35,681 nucleotides of DNA, from contig DASUDX010000036.1 of assembly GCA_036275365.1 (NCBI GenBank), forward strand, positions 1-35,681. The letters run 5' to 3'. The notes under the pieces were generated by a model, which was not told the DNA's origin, ran no database searches, and saw only the letters and a program-made list of their open reading frames with translations. Both the position numbers and the translations under genes were made by a program. The DNA comes from DASUDX01 sp036275365. Its GTDB lineage: Bacteria; Pseudomonadota; Gammaproteobacteria; Nevskiales; Nevskiaceae. Below, in pieces: positions 7,329 to 16,438 of the stretch (the stretch's first letter is position 1; every line of letters begins with the position of its first letter).

Positions 7329-8203
7329 GGCGCGCGGCACCGGTCCTCGCCAGCCTGCTGCTGGCCGGACTCGCCGCCTGCAGCAATCCGCCCTATCCGC
7401 GCGGCACCGTGGAGGCGCTCTACCCGCAGCCGCCGCGCCCGGTCCTGCGCCAGCTCGCGGTGGACGGCCGGCGCCTGCAGCTGGCCGAGATGGCCGGACG
7501 CAGCGGTGCCGCCCCGCTGGTGTTCGTCCACGGCTCCCCCGGCGACTGGCAGGCCTGGAGCCGCTATCTCAGCGATCCGGCGCTCGCCACCTACGGTCCG
7601 CGCTACGCGTTTGATCGCCCGGGTTTCGGCGGCAGCGAGCCCGGCGCGGTGATCACCGATCTGCGCGTCCAGGCGCGCCTGCTGATGCAGGCCCTGGATC
7701 AGCTCGGCGGGCCGGCGCCGCGGCCGCCGGCGGTGCTGGTCGGCCATTCCCTGGGAGGGCCGCTGGTGGCCTGGATGGCCCTGGACCGGCCCGAGGCGGT
7801 GTGTGCGGCGGTGATGATCGCCGGCTCGGTCTCGGCACGGCGCGAGGCGCCACGCTGGTACAACCGGCTGGCGGATACGGCTCTGGCCCGCGCCCTGCTG
7901 CCGGCGGAGCTGGTCTGGTCCAACCGCGAGATGCTCGCCCTGCAGCCCGAGCTGCAGCGGCTGGAGGCGGCCCTGCCCGCCCTGCAGCGGCCGCTGTGGG
8001 CGCTGCAGGGCGGGCGCGACGAGCTGGTCGATCCGCGCACGGTGAGCGATCTCGCCGCCCGCGTCCCGGCCTCGCAGCTGCAGGTGCGTCGCTATCCCGA
8101 GGCCGGCCACTTCCTGCTCTGGGATCAGCCGGCCGCGGTCAGCGCGGTGCTGCGCGAGCTGCCCTGCGCCACGCCACCCTCGCCTCAGGGCAGGCGGGTG
8201 TAG
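7325..8203 (+). CDS. Lipoprotein alpha/beta hydrolase
   Basis: This 292-residue protein has a lipobox ending at C19 (LAGLAAC), so it should be lipid-anchored in the envelope. The rest is a canonical alpha/beta hydrolase: oxyanion loop HGSPGDW (69-75), nucleophile elbow GHSLGG with S142, acid D232 in GGRDELVDP and H262 in EAGHF. Substrate is unknown; an esterase or lipase is most likely. The start overlaps the LysR stop, so it is co-translated with the regulator. The 3' end runs 19 bases into the convergent DUF2490 gene. Confidence 0.85.
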   Translation: MRRAAPVLASLLLAGLAACSNPPYPRGTVEALYPQPPRPVLRQLAVDGRRLQLAEMAGRSGAAPLVFVHGSPGDWQAWSRYLSDPALATYGPRYAFDRPGFGGSEPGAVITDLRVQARLLMQALDQLGGPAPRPPAVLVGHSLGGPLVAWMALDRPEAVCAAVMIAGSVSARREAPRWYNRLADTALARALLPAELVWSNREMLALQPELQRLEAALPALQRPLWALQGGRDELVDPRTVSDLAARVPASQLQVRRYPEAGHFLLWDQPAAVSAVLRELPCATPPSPQGRRV

Positions 8204-8922
8204 AGGGCAAGCTGGATCACATGGTTGTCGGTATCCACCGTGCGCCCGGCCAGATACTGGTTCAGATAGCCCAGCTCCAGATCCACCCGGCGGTTCAGGC
8301 GCAGCCCGGCCGCGAGGTAGGCGCGGTTCTGGTCGAACACCTGGCCGTTGAGCGAGTCGCGGGCGGAGAGCTGCAGGAACAGCTCGTTCTGCAGCGCCAG
8401 ATACGGCCCGACGCCGCCCTCGCCCAGCGAGCCCCCTGCCACCGGCTGCTGCAGGCGCAGGAAGTAGCGCAGCCGATCGGCGTAGAGATCGCTGCGCCCG
8501 GCGCGGCCGATGAAGCGCTGTTCCAGCCGCAGGCGCTGGGTGGTCTGGGCGCTGCCCCAGGGCCGCTGCAGCAGCAGCTGCTGCCAGCTGCGGTGCTCGG
8601 TGAGACTCGCCGCCGACGGGCTGTAGGTGCCGATGTAGGCATAGCCACCGCCCAGGCTCCAGCCCTGGCCCAGGCTGCGGCTGAGTCCGCCCCGCACCAG
8701 CAGGTTGCGCAGGTGGTCGAGATCATCGGCGCTGCGCAGCTGCACATCGGAGATCAGGCTCCAGCCCTCGGCCACCGGGGTGCTGTTGAACCAGGCCAGC
8801 CAGCCGAGCTGCTGGTCGAGATCCGCGGCGCTGAGCGGCAGTGGCAGCAGGCCCAGCAGCAGGGCGGCGGCGTGCCGCCGCCAGCTGCGCGCCGGGCGCG
8901 AAACAGAGGGAGCCGGCGTCAT
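8185..8922 (-). CDS. DUF2490 outer-membrane beta-barrel protein
   Basis: The 245-residue product has an N-terminal signal (ALLLGLLPLPLSAAD) and then alternating aromatic/polar strands typical of a small outer-membrane barrel: LGWLAWFNSTP, GGYAYIGTYSP, TEHRSWQQLLLQ, RLRYFLRLQQP, PYLALQNELF, and LELGYLNQYLAGR close to the end. This series, with the conserved EHR.WQQ and the FDQNR.Y element, is the DUF2490 pattern. Function of the family is unknown. The ATG overlaps the stop of the upstream small secreted gene (ATGA), so the two form an operon. Confidence 0.75.
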   Translation of the reverse strand: MTPAPSVSRPARSWRRHAAALLLGLLPLPLSAADLDQQLGWLAWFNSTPVAEGWSLISDVQLRSADDLDHLRNLLVRGGLSRSLGQGWSLGGGYAYIGTYSPSAASLTEHRSWQQLLLQRPWGSAQTTQRLRLEQRFIGRAGRSDLYADRLRYFLRLQQPVAGGSLGEGGVGPYLALQNELFLQLSARDSLNGQVFDQNRAYLAAGLRLNRRVDLELGYLNQYLAGRTVDTDNHVIQLALYTRLP

Positions 8923-9392
8923 CCCGGCCCCATCGCGGTGTCGGCCGGCTGACCCGGCTCGAAGTAGACCTCGTAATGCTCCACCGCACGCACGGTGAAG
9001 CCGTCGTCCACCGCGATGCGCGCCTGCTGCGGGCGCAGGGTGCAGTCACCGGTGGGCTCCACCCGCTCGTGGCGGAACACCCAGCGGCCGCGCGCCTCGA
9101 CGGTTGCGCAGACCACGGTGCGCTCGCCCTGCTGGTAGATCACCGCGCCGCGCGTGCGGTCGAAGCTCAGGCCCGGCACCGGCACCCGGTGGGTCTCGGC
9201 CGTTTCCGAATAGCGCGGCTGCACATCGATCTCCACCCAGGCCCGGCCCAGCTCCGGGTTGATGGCGAAGCGCTTGGCGGGGCTGACTTCGTCGGTGGCG
9301 AGCGGTGCGCGGAAGATGGGCTGGCGCTCCGCGTGGACGGTGGTCACCGCCCCCAGCAGGGCGATCATCAGCAGGCAGCGTCGGGTCGACAT
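8919..9392 (-). CDS. Small secreted protein, unknown function
   Basis: I choose the ATG at 9392, which has a good AGGAG ribosome site seven bases upstream; the frame is open further upstream but without support. The product is 157 residues with a signal peptide (CLLMIALLGAVTTVHA). The mature protein has one cysteine pair candidate (VVCATVEARGRW and GDCTLRPQQ) and an acidic/aromatic end (VEHYEVYFEPGQP). No family is recognised. It is co-transcribed with the DUF2490 barrel protein, so it may be a periplasmic partner. Confidence 0.65.
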   Translation of the reverse strand: MSTRRCLLMIALLGAVTTVHAERQPIFRAPLATDEVSPAKRFAINPELGRAWVEIDVQPRYSETAETHRVPVPGLSFDRTRGAVIYQQGERTVVCATVEARGRWVFRHERVEPTGDCTLRPQQARIAVDDGFTVRAVEHYEVYFEPGQPADTAMGPG

Positions 9393-9519
9393 GGCAGAAC
9401 TCCTGGGAAAGGGTGTCTGCAGTGTCGGGACCGCCTGTGCCCGCCCCATCGGCTGGCCAGGGGAGGGACGGATATGCCGGATGGCCTATGCCACTACTGG
9501 CGGGGCAGTCACGCCCAGC

Positions 9520-9551
9520 AAAAAGGCCAGACTCCTTGCGGCGTCTGGCCT
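9520..9551 (-). terminator. Rho-independent terminator after the tRNA genes
   Basis: Read on the minus strand, a perfect nine-base-pair stem AGGCCAGAC/GTCTGGCCT (9551-9543 with 9532-9524) closes a ten-base loop and runs straight into five Ts. It sits 11 bases after the 3' end of tRNA-Arg and should end the tRNA-Ser/tRNA-Arg transcript. Confidence 0.9.
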
Positions 9552-9562
9552 CGGTTCAACAA

Positions 9563-9639
9563 TGGCGGGCCCAGAGAGATTCGAACTCCCGACCTTCTGG
9601 TTCGTAGCCAGACACTCTATCCAGCTGAGCTATGGGCCC
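9563..9639 (-). tRNA. tRNA-Arg (anticodon ACG)
   Basis: The 77-base gene folds as a standard cloverleaf on the minus strand: acceptor stem GGGCCCA/TGGGCCC, D-arm TAGCTCAGCTGGATAGAG, anticodon arm with loop CTACGAA, T-arm with GTTCGAATC, discriminator G and an encoded CCA. The A34 of ACG would be edited to inosine by TadA. It is second in a tRNA-Ser/tRNA-Arg pair downstream of csrA, and a strong terminator follows. Confidence 0.97.
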
Positions 9640-9660
9640 GCGGTACAGCCAAAACGAAAC

Positions 9661-9727
9661 GGTGGCGGAAGAAGTGAGGGATTCCCCTTCGGGCCCGGGC
9701 GCTGCCGCGCCCTTCGAAACCCTCACT
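9661..9727. repeat. Partial copy of the tRNA-Ser 3' end with nested hairpin
   Basis: The stretch 9661-9685 repeats the 3' end of the tRNA-Ser gene (9781-9802): GGTGGCGGA and AGTGAGGGATTC are shared, with a two-base difference in length between them. The arm AGTGAGGG (9673-9680) is answered by CCCTCACT (9720-9727), as in a T-stem, but about 30 bases are inserted where the T-loop would be. Those bases contain another perfect hairpin, GGGCGC-TGCC-GCGCCC (9697-9712). Confidence 0.6.
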
Positions 9728-9740
9728 CCTCAACCACTGT

Positions 9741-9783
9741 ACCTAAGCTGAGGACTGGCGTCAGGTCAGTCCTCAGCTTAGGT
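9741..9783. repeat. Perfect 17-bp inverted repeat next to tRNA-Ser
   Basis: ACCTAAGCTGAGGACTG (9741-9757) and its exact reverse complement (9767-9783) flank a nine-base loop. The right arm ends on the final A of the encoded CCA of tRNA-Ser. On the minus-strand transcript the hairpin therefore starts at the tRNA 3' end. No T-run follows, so it is not a classical terminator. Confidence 0.85.
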
Positions 9784-9875
9784 GGCGGAGAGTGAGGGAT
9801 TCGAACCCTCGATAGAGTTTTAAGCCCTATACGCCCTTAGCAGGGGCGCGCCTTCGTCCACTCGGCCAACTCTCC
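9783..9875 (-). tRNA. tRNA-Ser (anticodon GCT)
   Basis: The 93-base gene has a class II cloverleaf on the minus strand: acceptor stem GGAGAGT/ACTCTCC, anticodon loop CTGCTAA (GCT, reading AGC/AGT codons), a long variable arm (GTATAGGGCTTAAAACTCTA), T-arm GAGGGTTCGAATCCCTC, discriminator G and an encoded CCA. It lies between csrA and tRNA-Arg, as in Pseudomonas. Confidence 0.97.
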
Positions 9876-9913
9876 GGATGCCGAGGGGTCTACCTCCACC
9901 GGCGAGGGCGCGA

Positions 9914-9942
9914 AGTTTAGCGGGGTTCGCGGGCCCCTACAA
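9914..9942 (-). promoter_or_regulatory. Sigma70-type promoter for the tRNA genes
   Basis: On the minus strand TTGTAG (9942-9937) and TAAACT (9919-9914) are separated by exactly 17 bases. The bases after the -10 are TCGCGCCC, the GC-rich discriminator seen in growth-rate-controlled stable RNA promoters. The tRNA-Ser 5' end follows about 40 bases downstream. Confidence 0.65.
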
Positions 9943-9953
9943 GCGCGGACGCC

Positions 9954-10154
9954 TCAGGCGTTGGCGATCAGCGGCAGCACCGCATGGGAGCCTTCGGCGC
10001 GGATGCGCTCGAAGATCTCTTCGCGGTGCACCGGCGTGTCCTTGGGCGCCTTGATGCCGATGCGCACCTGGTTGCCCTTGACGCCGAGCACGGTCACCGT
10101 GATGTCAGACCCGATCATCAGGGTCTCGCCCACGCGGCGCGTCAGAATCAACAT
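9954..10154 (-). CDS. csrA: CsrA/RsmA carbon storage regulator
   Basis: The 66-residue protein begins MLILTRRVGETLMIGSDI and matches CsrA along its length, including the RNA-binding residues R6 or R7 and the later VHREEI. It is a dimeric RNA-binding protein that controls translation and stability of mRNAs by binding GGA motifs. The ATG at 10154 follows a strong AGGAGG; the leader CAGGAGGACA itself looks like a CsrA target, so autoregulation is plausible. It sits downstream of lysC and upstream of tRNA-Ser, the order conserved in Gammaproteobacteria. Confidence 0.98.
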   Translation of the reverse strand: MLILTRRVGETLMIGSDITVTVLGVKGNQVRIGIKAPKDTPVHREEIFERIRAEGSHAVLPLIANA

Positions 10155-10249
10155 GGCCTTGTCCTCCTGGTCAGGCGCCTAGACTGCGCCGCCGGACTAG
10201 GGGGTCCCATTCTGCGCCGCAGACTATTGCGCGACGCCCGCTTCTGTGC

Positions 10250-11473
10250 TCAGGCGCCGGGGCCGGCCTCCAGGCCAAAGCCCTTGTGCAGGGCGCGCAC
10301 CGCCAGCTCCAGGTACTTGTCCTGGATCACCACGCTGATCTTGATCTCGCTGGTGGAAATCATGCGGATATTGATGCCCTCGGCAGCCAGCGTCTTGAAC
10401 ATCTGGCTGGCGATGCCGGCATGGCTGCGCATGCCCACCCCGACCAGCGAGACCTTGACGATATCGGTGGCGCTCTTCACGCCCACCGCGCCGAGCTCGC
10501 CGGCCACCTTGCGGGAGACCTCCAGGGCGCGGTCGAAGTCGTTCTTGTGCACGGTGAAGGTGAAGTCGGTGGTGCCGTCGGCGCCGACGTTCTGCACGAT
10601 CATGTCGACTTCGATGTTGGCATCGCCCACCGGACCGAGGATGGCGGCGGCGATACCCGGCCGGTCCGGCACGCCGGCCACGGTGAGCTGGGCCTCATCG
10701 CGATTGAAGGCGATGCCGGAGATCAGTGCGTCTTCCACGTTGGGTTCCTCGAGGGTGATGAGGGTGCCGGGGCCGTCGACGAAGGTCGACAGCACGCGCA
10801 GCGGCACCTTGTACTTGCCGGCGAACTCCACCGAGCGGATCTGCAGCACCTTGGAGCCGAGGCTGGCCATCTCCAGCATCTCCTCGAAGGTGATCTTGTC
10901 GAGCCGGCGGGCCCGCGGCTCCACCCGCGGATCGGTGGTGTAGACCCCGTCCACATCGGTGTAGATCTGGCACTCGTCGGCCTTCAGCGCCGCCGCCAGG
11001 GCCACGCCCGTGGTGTCCGAGCCGCCGCGGCCAAGGGTGGTGAGGTTGCCGCTGGCGTCCACGCCCTGGAAGCCCGCCACCACCGGCACGATGCCGCTGC
11101 GGCAGTCCTGCAGCAGGCGCTCGCCGTCGATCTTCTGGATGCGCGCCTTGCTGAAGGCGCTGTCGGTGTGGATCGCCACCTGGGCGCCGGTGTAGGAGCG
11201 CGCCGGCACGCCGAGCTTCTCCAGCGCCAGCGCCAGCAGGCCGATGGTCACCTGCTCGCCGGTGGCGGCGATCTGGTCGAACTCGCGCGGGTTGCCGCGC
11301 GGATGGATGGACTTGGCGAGCTTGAGCAGACGGTCGGTCTCTCCGCTCATCGCCGAGACCACCACCACCACCTGGTGGCCCTGGGCGCGCCAGTGCGCGA
11401 CCTTGCCGGCGACATGCTCGATGCGCTCCACCGAGCCCATCGAGGTACCGCCGTACTTCTGCACGATCAACAT
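10250..11473 (-). CDS. lysC: Aspartate kinase
   Basis: The 407-residue product starts with the KYGGTSMG nucleotide-binding signature (residues 6-13) and continues through the amino-acid kinase domain (VSAMSGETDRL, LGRGGSDTT, IYTDVDGVYTTDPR). Two ACT domains follow (from about residue 265), which bind lysine and threonine in feedback-regulated monofunctional enzymes. It phosphorylates L-aspartate, the first step to lysine, threonine and methionine. Length is typical of single-function aspartate kinases with a catalytic and two ACT domains. It lies 33 bases after alaS on the same strand. Confidence 0.97.
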   Translation of the reverse strand: MLIVQKYGGTSMGSVERIEHVAGKVAHWRAQGHQVVVVVSAMSGETDRLLKLAKSIHPRGNPREFDQIAATGEQVTIGLLALALEKLGVPARSYTGAQVAIHTDSAFSKARIQKIDGERLLQDCRSGIVPVVAGFQGVDASGNLTTLGRGGSDTTGVALAAALKADECQIYTDVDGVYTTDPRVEPRARRLDKITFEEMLEMASLGSKVLQIRSVEFAGKYKVPLRVLSTFVDGPGTLITLEEPNVEDALISGIAFNRDEAQLTVAGVPDRPGIAAAILGPVGDANIEVDMIVQNVGADGTTDFTFTVHKNDFDRALEVSRKVAGELGAVGVKSATDIVKVSLVGVGMRSHAGIASQMFKTLAAEGINIRMISTSEIKISVVIQDKYLELAVRALHKGFGLEAGPGA

Positions 11474-11506
11474 GAAACCGGGTTCCGTGGGAAAGGGAGG
11501 AGTCGA

Positions 11507-13281
11507 TCAGCCCAGCTTCTGGGCGACCCAGGCCGGCACGCTCGCCAGCGCCGCCGGCAGGCCGGCCGGATCGGTGCCGCCGGCCTGGGCCATGTCGGGC
11601 CGGCCACCGCCCTTGCCGCCCACCTGCTGGGCCACATGGTTGACCAGCTCGCCGGCCTTGAGCCGGCCGGTGAGATCGGCGGTGACCCCGGCGATCAGGC
11701 TGACCTTGCCATCGGCGACGGTGGCCAGCAGCAGCACGCCGCTGCCGAGCTTCTGCTTGAGCTGATCCTGCAGGCCGCGCAGATCGGCCGGCGCGACGCC
11801 GTCCACCGCCACCGCCAGCACCTTGACGCCGGCCACCTCGCGGGCCTGGGCCAGCAGGTCGTCGCCGGCGCTGGCGGCCAGACGGCTCTTGAGGGTGGCG
11901 ACTTCCTTCTCGAGCTGGCGGACCCGATCGAGCGTCTGCTCGATCTTGCTGCCGAGCTCGGCCGGCTGGGCGCGCAGCAGGGCCGCGGCCATCTTCAGCC
12001 GCGCCTCCAGCTCGGCGAAATGGGCCAGGGCGTTCTCCCCGGTGATCGCCTCCACCCGGCGGATGCCAGCCGCCACGCCGCCCTCGGCGACGATCTTGAA
12101 TGCACCGATGTCGCCGGTGCGGCTGACATGGGTGCCGCCGCACAGCTCGGTGGAGAACTCGCCCATGCCGAGCACGCGCACCTCGGCGCCGTACTTCTCC
12201 CCGAACAGGGCCATGGCGCCGGCCTTGACCGCGTCATCGAAGGGCATCAGCCGGGCGCTGACCTCGACATTGGCAAGGATGGCGCGGTTGACCCGCCGCT
12301 CCACCTCGGCGATCTCCTCCGCGCTCAGCGCCTGGCCGTGGCTGAAGTCGAAGCGGGTGCGCTCGGCGTTCACCAGCGAGCCCTTCTGCGCCACATGGCT
12401 GCCCAGCACCTCGCGCAGCGCCTGGTGCAGCAGATGGGTGGCCGAGTGGTTGCGCACGGTGGCGCGACGACGGCTGTCGGTGACCCGCGCGCGGACCGTG
12501 GCGCCCACCCGCAGCTCGCCCTGGCGCAGCTCGCCGACATGGCCATGCGCGCCGCCGCCGATCTTCTGGGTATCGCGCACCTCGAAGTCGTCCAGCTCGC
12601 CCACATCGCCCACCTGGCCGCCGGACTCGGCGTAGAAGGGCGTGCGGTCGAGCACCACCACGCCGCGCTCACCGGCGCGGAGCGCGGTCACCGGCTGGCC
12701 ATCGCGGAACAGGGCGAGGACGCGGGCGCCGTCGACGCTCAGCGTGTCGTAGCCGAGGAAGACGCTGGCCGGTCCGTCGAACCTGAGGTTGTCGCCACCG
12801 CTGAACTTGCTGGCGGCGCGCGCCCGTTCGCGCTGTGCCTCCATCTCGCGCTCGTAGCCGGCCAGATCGAGGGTGAGCGAGCGTTCGCGGGCGATGTCGG
12901 CGGTCAGATCGAGCGGGAAGCCGTAGGTGTCGTAGAGCTTGAACACCACCGCGCCCGGGATCTCGCGGGCGCTGCCCAGCCCGGCGATGGCCTCGTCGAG
13001 CAGCTTCATGCCATTGGCCAGGGTCACCGCGAAGCTGTCCTCCTCCTGGCGGATCGCCTTCTCCAGCGCCGCGCGCTGGTCGCGCAGCTCCGGGTAGGCG
13101 CCGCCCATCACGCCGGCCAGCGGGGCGACCAGCTTGAAGAAGAACGGCTCGCTGAGGCCCAGCTTGTAGCCGTGGCGGATGGCCCGGCGCATGATCCGGC
13201 GCAGCACATAGCCGCGGCCCTCGTTGGAGGGCAGCACGCCGTCGAGAATCAGGAAGCAGCTGGCGCGGATGTGATCGGCGA

Positions 13282-13285
<4 letters not shown>
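11507..13285 (-). CDS. alaS: Alanyl-tRNA synthetase, C-terminal two-thirds (after frameshift)
   Basis: This 592-residue open frame is the downstream part of alaS. It starts in mid-domain at GTG (13285), reading VIADHIRASCFLI, a strongly conserved internal AlaRS segment. It then holds the RRAIRHGY region, the editing domain with H280 and H284 in NHSATHLLH and C382/H386 in CGGTHVS (zinc-type ligands), and the glycine-rich C-Ala domain ending at residue 592. Its GTG overlaps the stop of the N-terminal part (GTGA), so a gene caller would report two genes. The same frame can be read back past the GTG as QAPYANASQK, to about 13316, so the real gene is continuous and one base is missing near 13315-13320. 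See the N-terminal entry. Confidence 0.9.
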
Positions 13286-14124
<839 letters not shown>

Positions 14125-14147
14125 GACCGGGTCCGGACCGCTCTGGG

Positions 14148-14181
14148 AAAAAAGGCCGGTATGGTAGGCCCCGCCGGGGCC
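14148..14181 (-). terminator. Possible weak terminator or leader hairpin upstream of alaS
   Basis: On the minus strand, a GGCCCC-GGC-GGGGCC hairpin (14181-14167) is followed by a second short GGCC/GGCC pairing and then six Ts (14153-14148). It could end the histone-deacetylase-like transcript or lie in the alaS leader. The stem touching the T-run is only four base pairs, so this is tentative. Confidence 0.3.
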
Positions 14182-14234
14182 CGCTGGCGAGTGGGCGCGG
14201 GCCGGGCCGCCGCGGCGCCACGGCCGCTGGCGGC

Positions 14235-15131
14235 TCAGTCGGCGGCGACCCGCGCGGCCGCCTCGAACAGCAGGGCATGGCGGCGGGCCAGCCGCATCAG
14301 GTCGCGGTCGTAGCCGCCGCCGATCACCGCGGCCGTCGGAATCTGCCGCTGCCGGCAGGCGCGCAGCACCTGTTCGTCACGCGCCAGCAGCCCGCCATCG
14401 CTCAGGCGCAGATAGCCGAGGCGATCGTCCTGGTGCACATCCACGCCGGCGTCGAGGATCACCAGCTCCGGCTGGACCTGATCGAGCAGCCAGGGCAGGC
14501 AGGCGCCGAGCGCCTCCAGATACTCCGCATCGCCGCTGCCGCGCGGCAGCTCGAGGTCGTAGTCGGAGCGCGCCTTGCGGGCCGGGAAGTTCTCCCGGCA
14601 GTGCAGGGAGAAGGTGAAGGCGCGCGGCTCGTCCTGCAGCAGCCGGGCGGTGCCATCGCCCTGGTGCACATCGAGATCGAGGATCAGCACCCGGTGCAGG
14701 CCGGCCTCTTCCAGCGCCCAGCGGGTGGCCACCGCCAGATCGTTGAGCAGACAGTAGCCGCTGCCGAAATCGGCATGGGCGTGGTGGGTCCCCCCGGCGG
14801 CATTGCAGGCCAGCCCCTCGGCCAGCGCCAGCCGCACCGCCGCCACCGTGCCGCCGGTTTCCAGCCGGCAGCGCTCGTACAGCGCCGGGGTGCAGGCAAA
14901 GCCGGTGCGGCGCTGCTCGCGCGGCCCCAGCCGGCCCTCGGCGAGCGCCGCGAGATAGTCCGCGGTATGCACCCGCCGCAGCCACTCGAACCGGGCCGGC
15001 GCTGCCGGCTGCAGGCGGTGACCGCGGTCCTGCAGCAGGGCCCCCAGCACCGTGAACTTGCCCATCGGGAAGGGGTGGTCCGGCGGCTGGGCGATCGTAT
15101 AGCCCGGGTGCCAGATCACCGGCAGCGTCAT
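14235..15131 (-). CDS. Histone deacetylase-family (class IV-like) deacetylase
   Basis: The 298-residue product carries the arginase/deacetylase fold motifs: HPGYTI near the start, GGTHHAHADFGSGYCLLND (113-131) with the catalytic histidine pair H116/H117, LDLDVHQGDG (151-160) supplying zinc ligands D154 and H156, DAGVDVHQDDRLG further on, and a closing GGGYD. Bacterial members remove acetyl groups from small amines or proteins; the substrate here is unknown. The gene is divergent from the Lon-N-domain gene with 60 bases between start codons, and ends 110 bases before alaS. Confidence 0.9.
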   Translation of the reverse strand: MTLPVIWHPGYTIAQPPDHPFPMGKFTVLGALLQDRGHRLQPAAPARFEWLRRVHTADYLAALAEGRLGPREQRRTGFACTPALYERCRLETGGTVAAVRLALAEGLACNAAGGTHHAHADFGSGYCLLNDLAVATRWALEEAGLHRVLILDLDVHQGDGTARLLQDEPRAFTFSLHCRENFPARKARSDYDLELPRGSGDAEYLEALGACLPWLLDQVQPELVILDAGVDVHQDDRLGYLRLSDGGLLARDEQVLRACRQRQIPTAAVIGGGYDRDLMRLARRHALLFEAAARVAAD

Positions 15132-15191
15132 CGTCCCACCCCGGCGCCGGCCACGGCAGACTGCCGGGGTCTAGACCGATCACCGCGGACC

Positions 15192-15785
15192 ATGTCGGAA
15201 ATTCCCATCTTTCCCCTGCGAACCGTGCTCTACCCGGGCGGGCGGCTGGATCTGCGCATCTTCGAGGCGCGCTATGTGGATATGACCAAGGCCTGCCTGC
15301 GCGATCAATCCCCGTTCGGGGTCTGTCTGATCGAGGGTGGCTTCGAGGTTGGCCAGCCGGCGGTGCCGGCGGCGCTCGGCTGCAGCGCGCGCATCCAGGA
15401 ATGGGAGGTGCCCTCGCCGGGCCTGTTCACCCTGCACACCCGCGGCGAGACCCGCTTCCGCCTGCGGCGACGCCGGGTGCAGGCCGATGGCCTGATCCTC
15501 GGCGAGGTGGACTGGCTGCCCCCGCCCGATCCGCTGCCGCTGCCGGACCACGCCACCGCGCTGGCGGACCTGCTGCGCCAGCTGATCGAGACCCTGGGGG
15601 CGGATCACTTCCCGCAGCCGCCGCGGTTCGAGGATGCCGCCTGGGTCGCCTATCGCCTGGCCGAGATCCTGCCGGTGATCCCCGAGCGCAAGCGGGACCT
15701 GCTGGCGGTGGAGTCGCCGGCCGAGCTGATCGAGCAGGTGGCCGGCTGGATCGCCGAGCTGCAGGCGGCCCGCGATCCGGACTGA
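15192..15785 (+). CDS. Lon N-terminal-domain (LON substrate-binding) protein
   Basis: The 197-residue protein is a stand-alone LON-N (PUA-like) domain without ATPase or protease parts. The start IPIFPLRTVLYPGGRLDLRIFE, followed by ARYVDM, is the family signature, and the C-terminal half is the helical bundle (AAWVAYRLAEILPVI, then KRDLLA). Such proteins are common in Gammaproteobacteria; they may bind proteins but no reaction is established. The longer open frame upstream lies over the divergent deacetylase gene, so the ATG at 15192 is chosen. Confidence 0.88.
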   Translation: MSEIPIFPLRTVLYPGGRLDLRIFEARYVDMTKACLRDQSPFGVCLIEGGFEVGQPAVPAALGCSARIQEWEVPSPGLFTLHTRGETRFRLRRRRVQADGLILGEVDWLPPPDPLPLPDHATALADLLRQLIETLGADHFPQPPRFEDAAWVAYRLAEILPVIPERKRDLLAVESPAELIEQVAGWIAELQAARDPD

Positions 15786-15838
15786 ACCGCGCTCGCCGCC
15801 GCGAGCCGCGGCGCTATGCTTTCACTCTCTCTCGCACG

Positions 15839-15858
15839 GCCCGGTCCTGGCACCGGGC
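15839..15858. other. Perfect 7-bp hairpin upstream of the phosphatase-like gene
   Basis: GCCCGGT and ACCGGGC enclose a six-base loop. It lies 54 bases after the Lon-N stop and 20 bases before the next start. There is no T-run, so it may be part of the leader rather than a terminator. Confidence 0.4.
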
Positions 15859-15877
15859 GCCTCCGCCGGAATCTCCC

Positions 15878-16315
15878 ATGTCTCTCGCCGATGTCCTGCC
15901 CTTCTACCATCAGCCCAGCGCCACCCTGGTCACCGGCGGCAAGCTGGAGGCGCGCGCCCTGCCGGCGGTCAAGGCGGCCGGCATCCAGCGGGTGATCGAT
16001 CTGCTGCCCGAGGCCGAGCACGATTACGACGAGGCCTCGATGGTGGCCGCGGTGGGGCTGGCCTACGAGAACCTGCCGGTGGCCGGGGCCGCCGGGCTCA
16101 ATCCGGAGACGGTGCGCCGCTTCGACGCCCTGCTGCAGGCCGGCGGCGAGACGCCCACGCTGATCCACTGCGCCAGCGCCAACCGGGTCGGTGCCCTGCT
16201 GGCCCTGCGCGCCGCCTGGCACCAGGGCGCCAGCCCCGAGGCGGCGCTGGACCTCGGCCGCCGGGCCGGGCTGACCAAGCTCGAACCGCTGGTGCAGCAA
16301 CTGCTGATGCGCTGA
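15878..16315 (+). CDS. DUF442/beta-lactamase-hydrolase-like phosphatase-fold protein
   Basis: The 145-residue product has the compact dual-specificity-phosphatase-like fold of the BLH/DUF442 family. The loop LIHCASANRVGAL (95-107) places C98 and R103 as the likely phosphate-binding pair, with HCxxxxR spacing one residue shorter than the classical HCx5R. Early ITxxGKLEA-type and 'VIDLLPEAEHDYDE' segments also fit. It probably acts on phosphate esters or as a sulfurtransferase-like enzyme; the substrate is unknown. No signal peptide is seen. Confidence 0.75.
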   Translation: MSLADVLPFYHQPSATLVTGGKLEARALPAVKAAGIQRVIDLLPEAEHDYDEASMVAAVGLAYENLPVAGAAGLNPETVRRFDALLQAGGETPTLIHCASANRVGALLALRAAWHQGASPEAALDLGRRAGLTKLEPLVQQLLMR

Positions 16316-16438
16316 GCGGCGTCATCCCGAGACGCCAATCGGTCACCGCGCTGTCGCGGCGCCGTCACCGGCGCTTCAAGCCGCTGCAAGAAGCCTCGGT
16401 CAGGGTGGGGTCTTCCCTCCGCCCTGCCGAGCGCGCGC

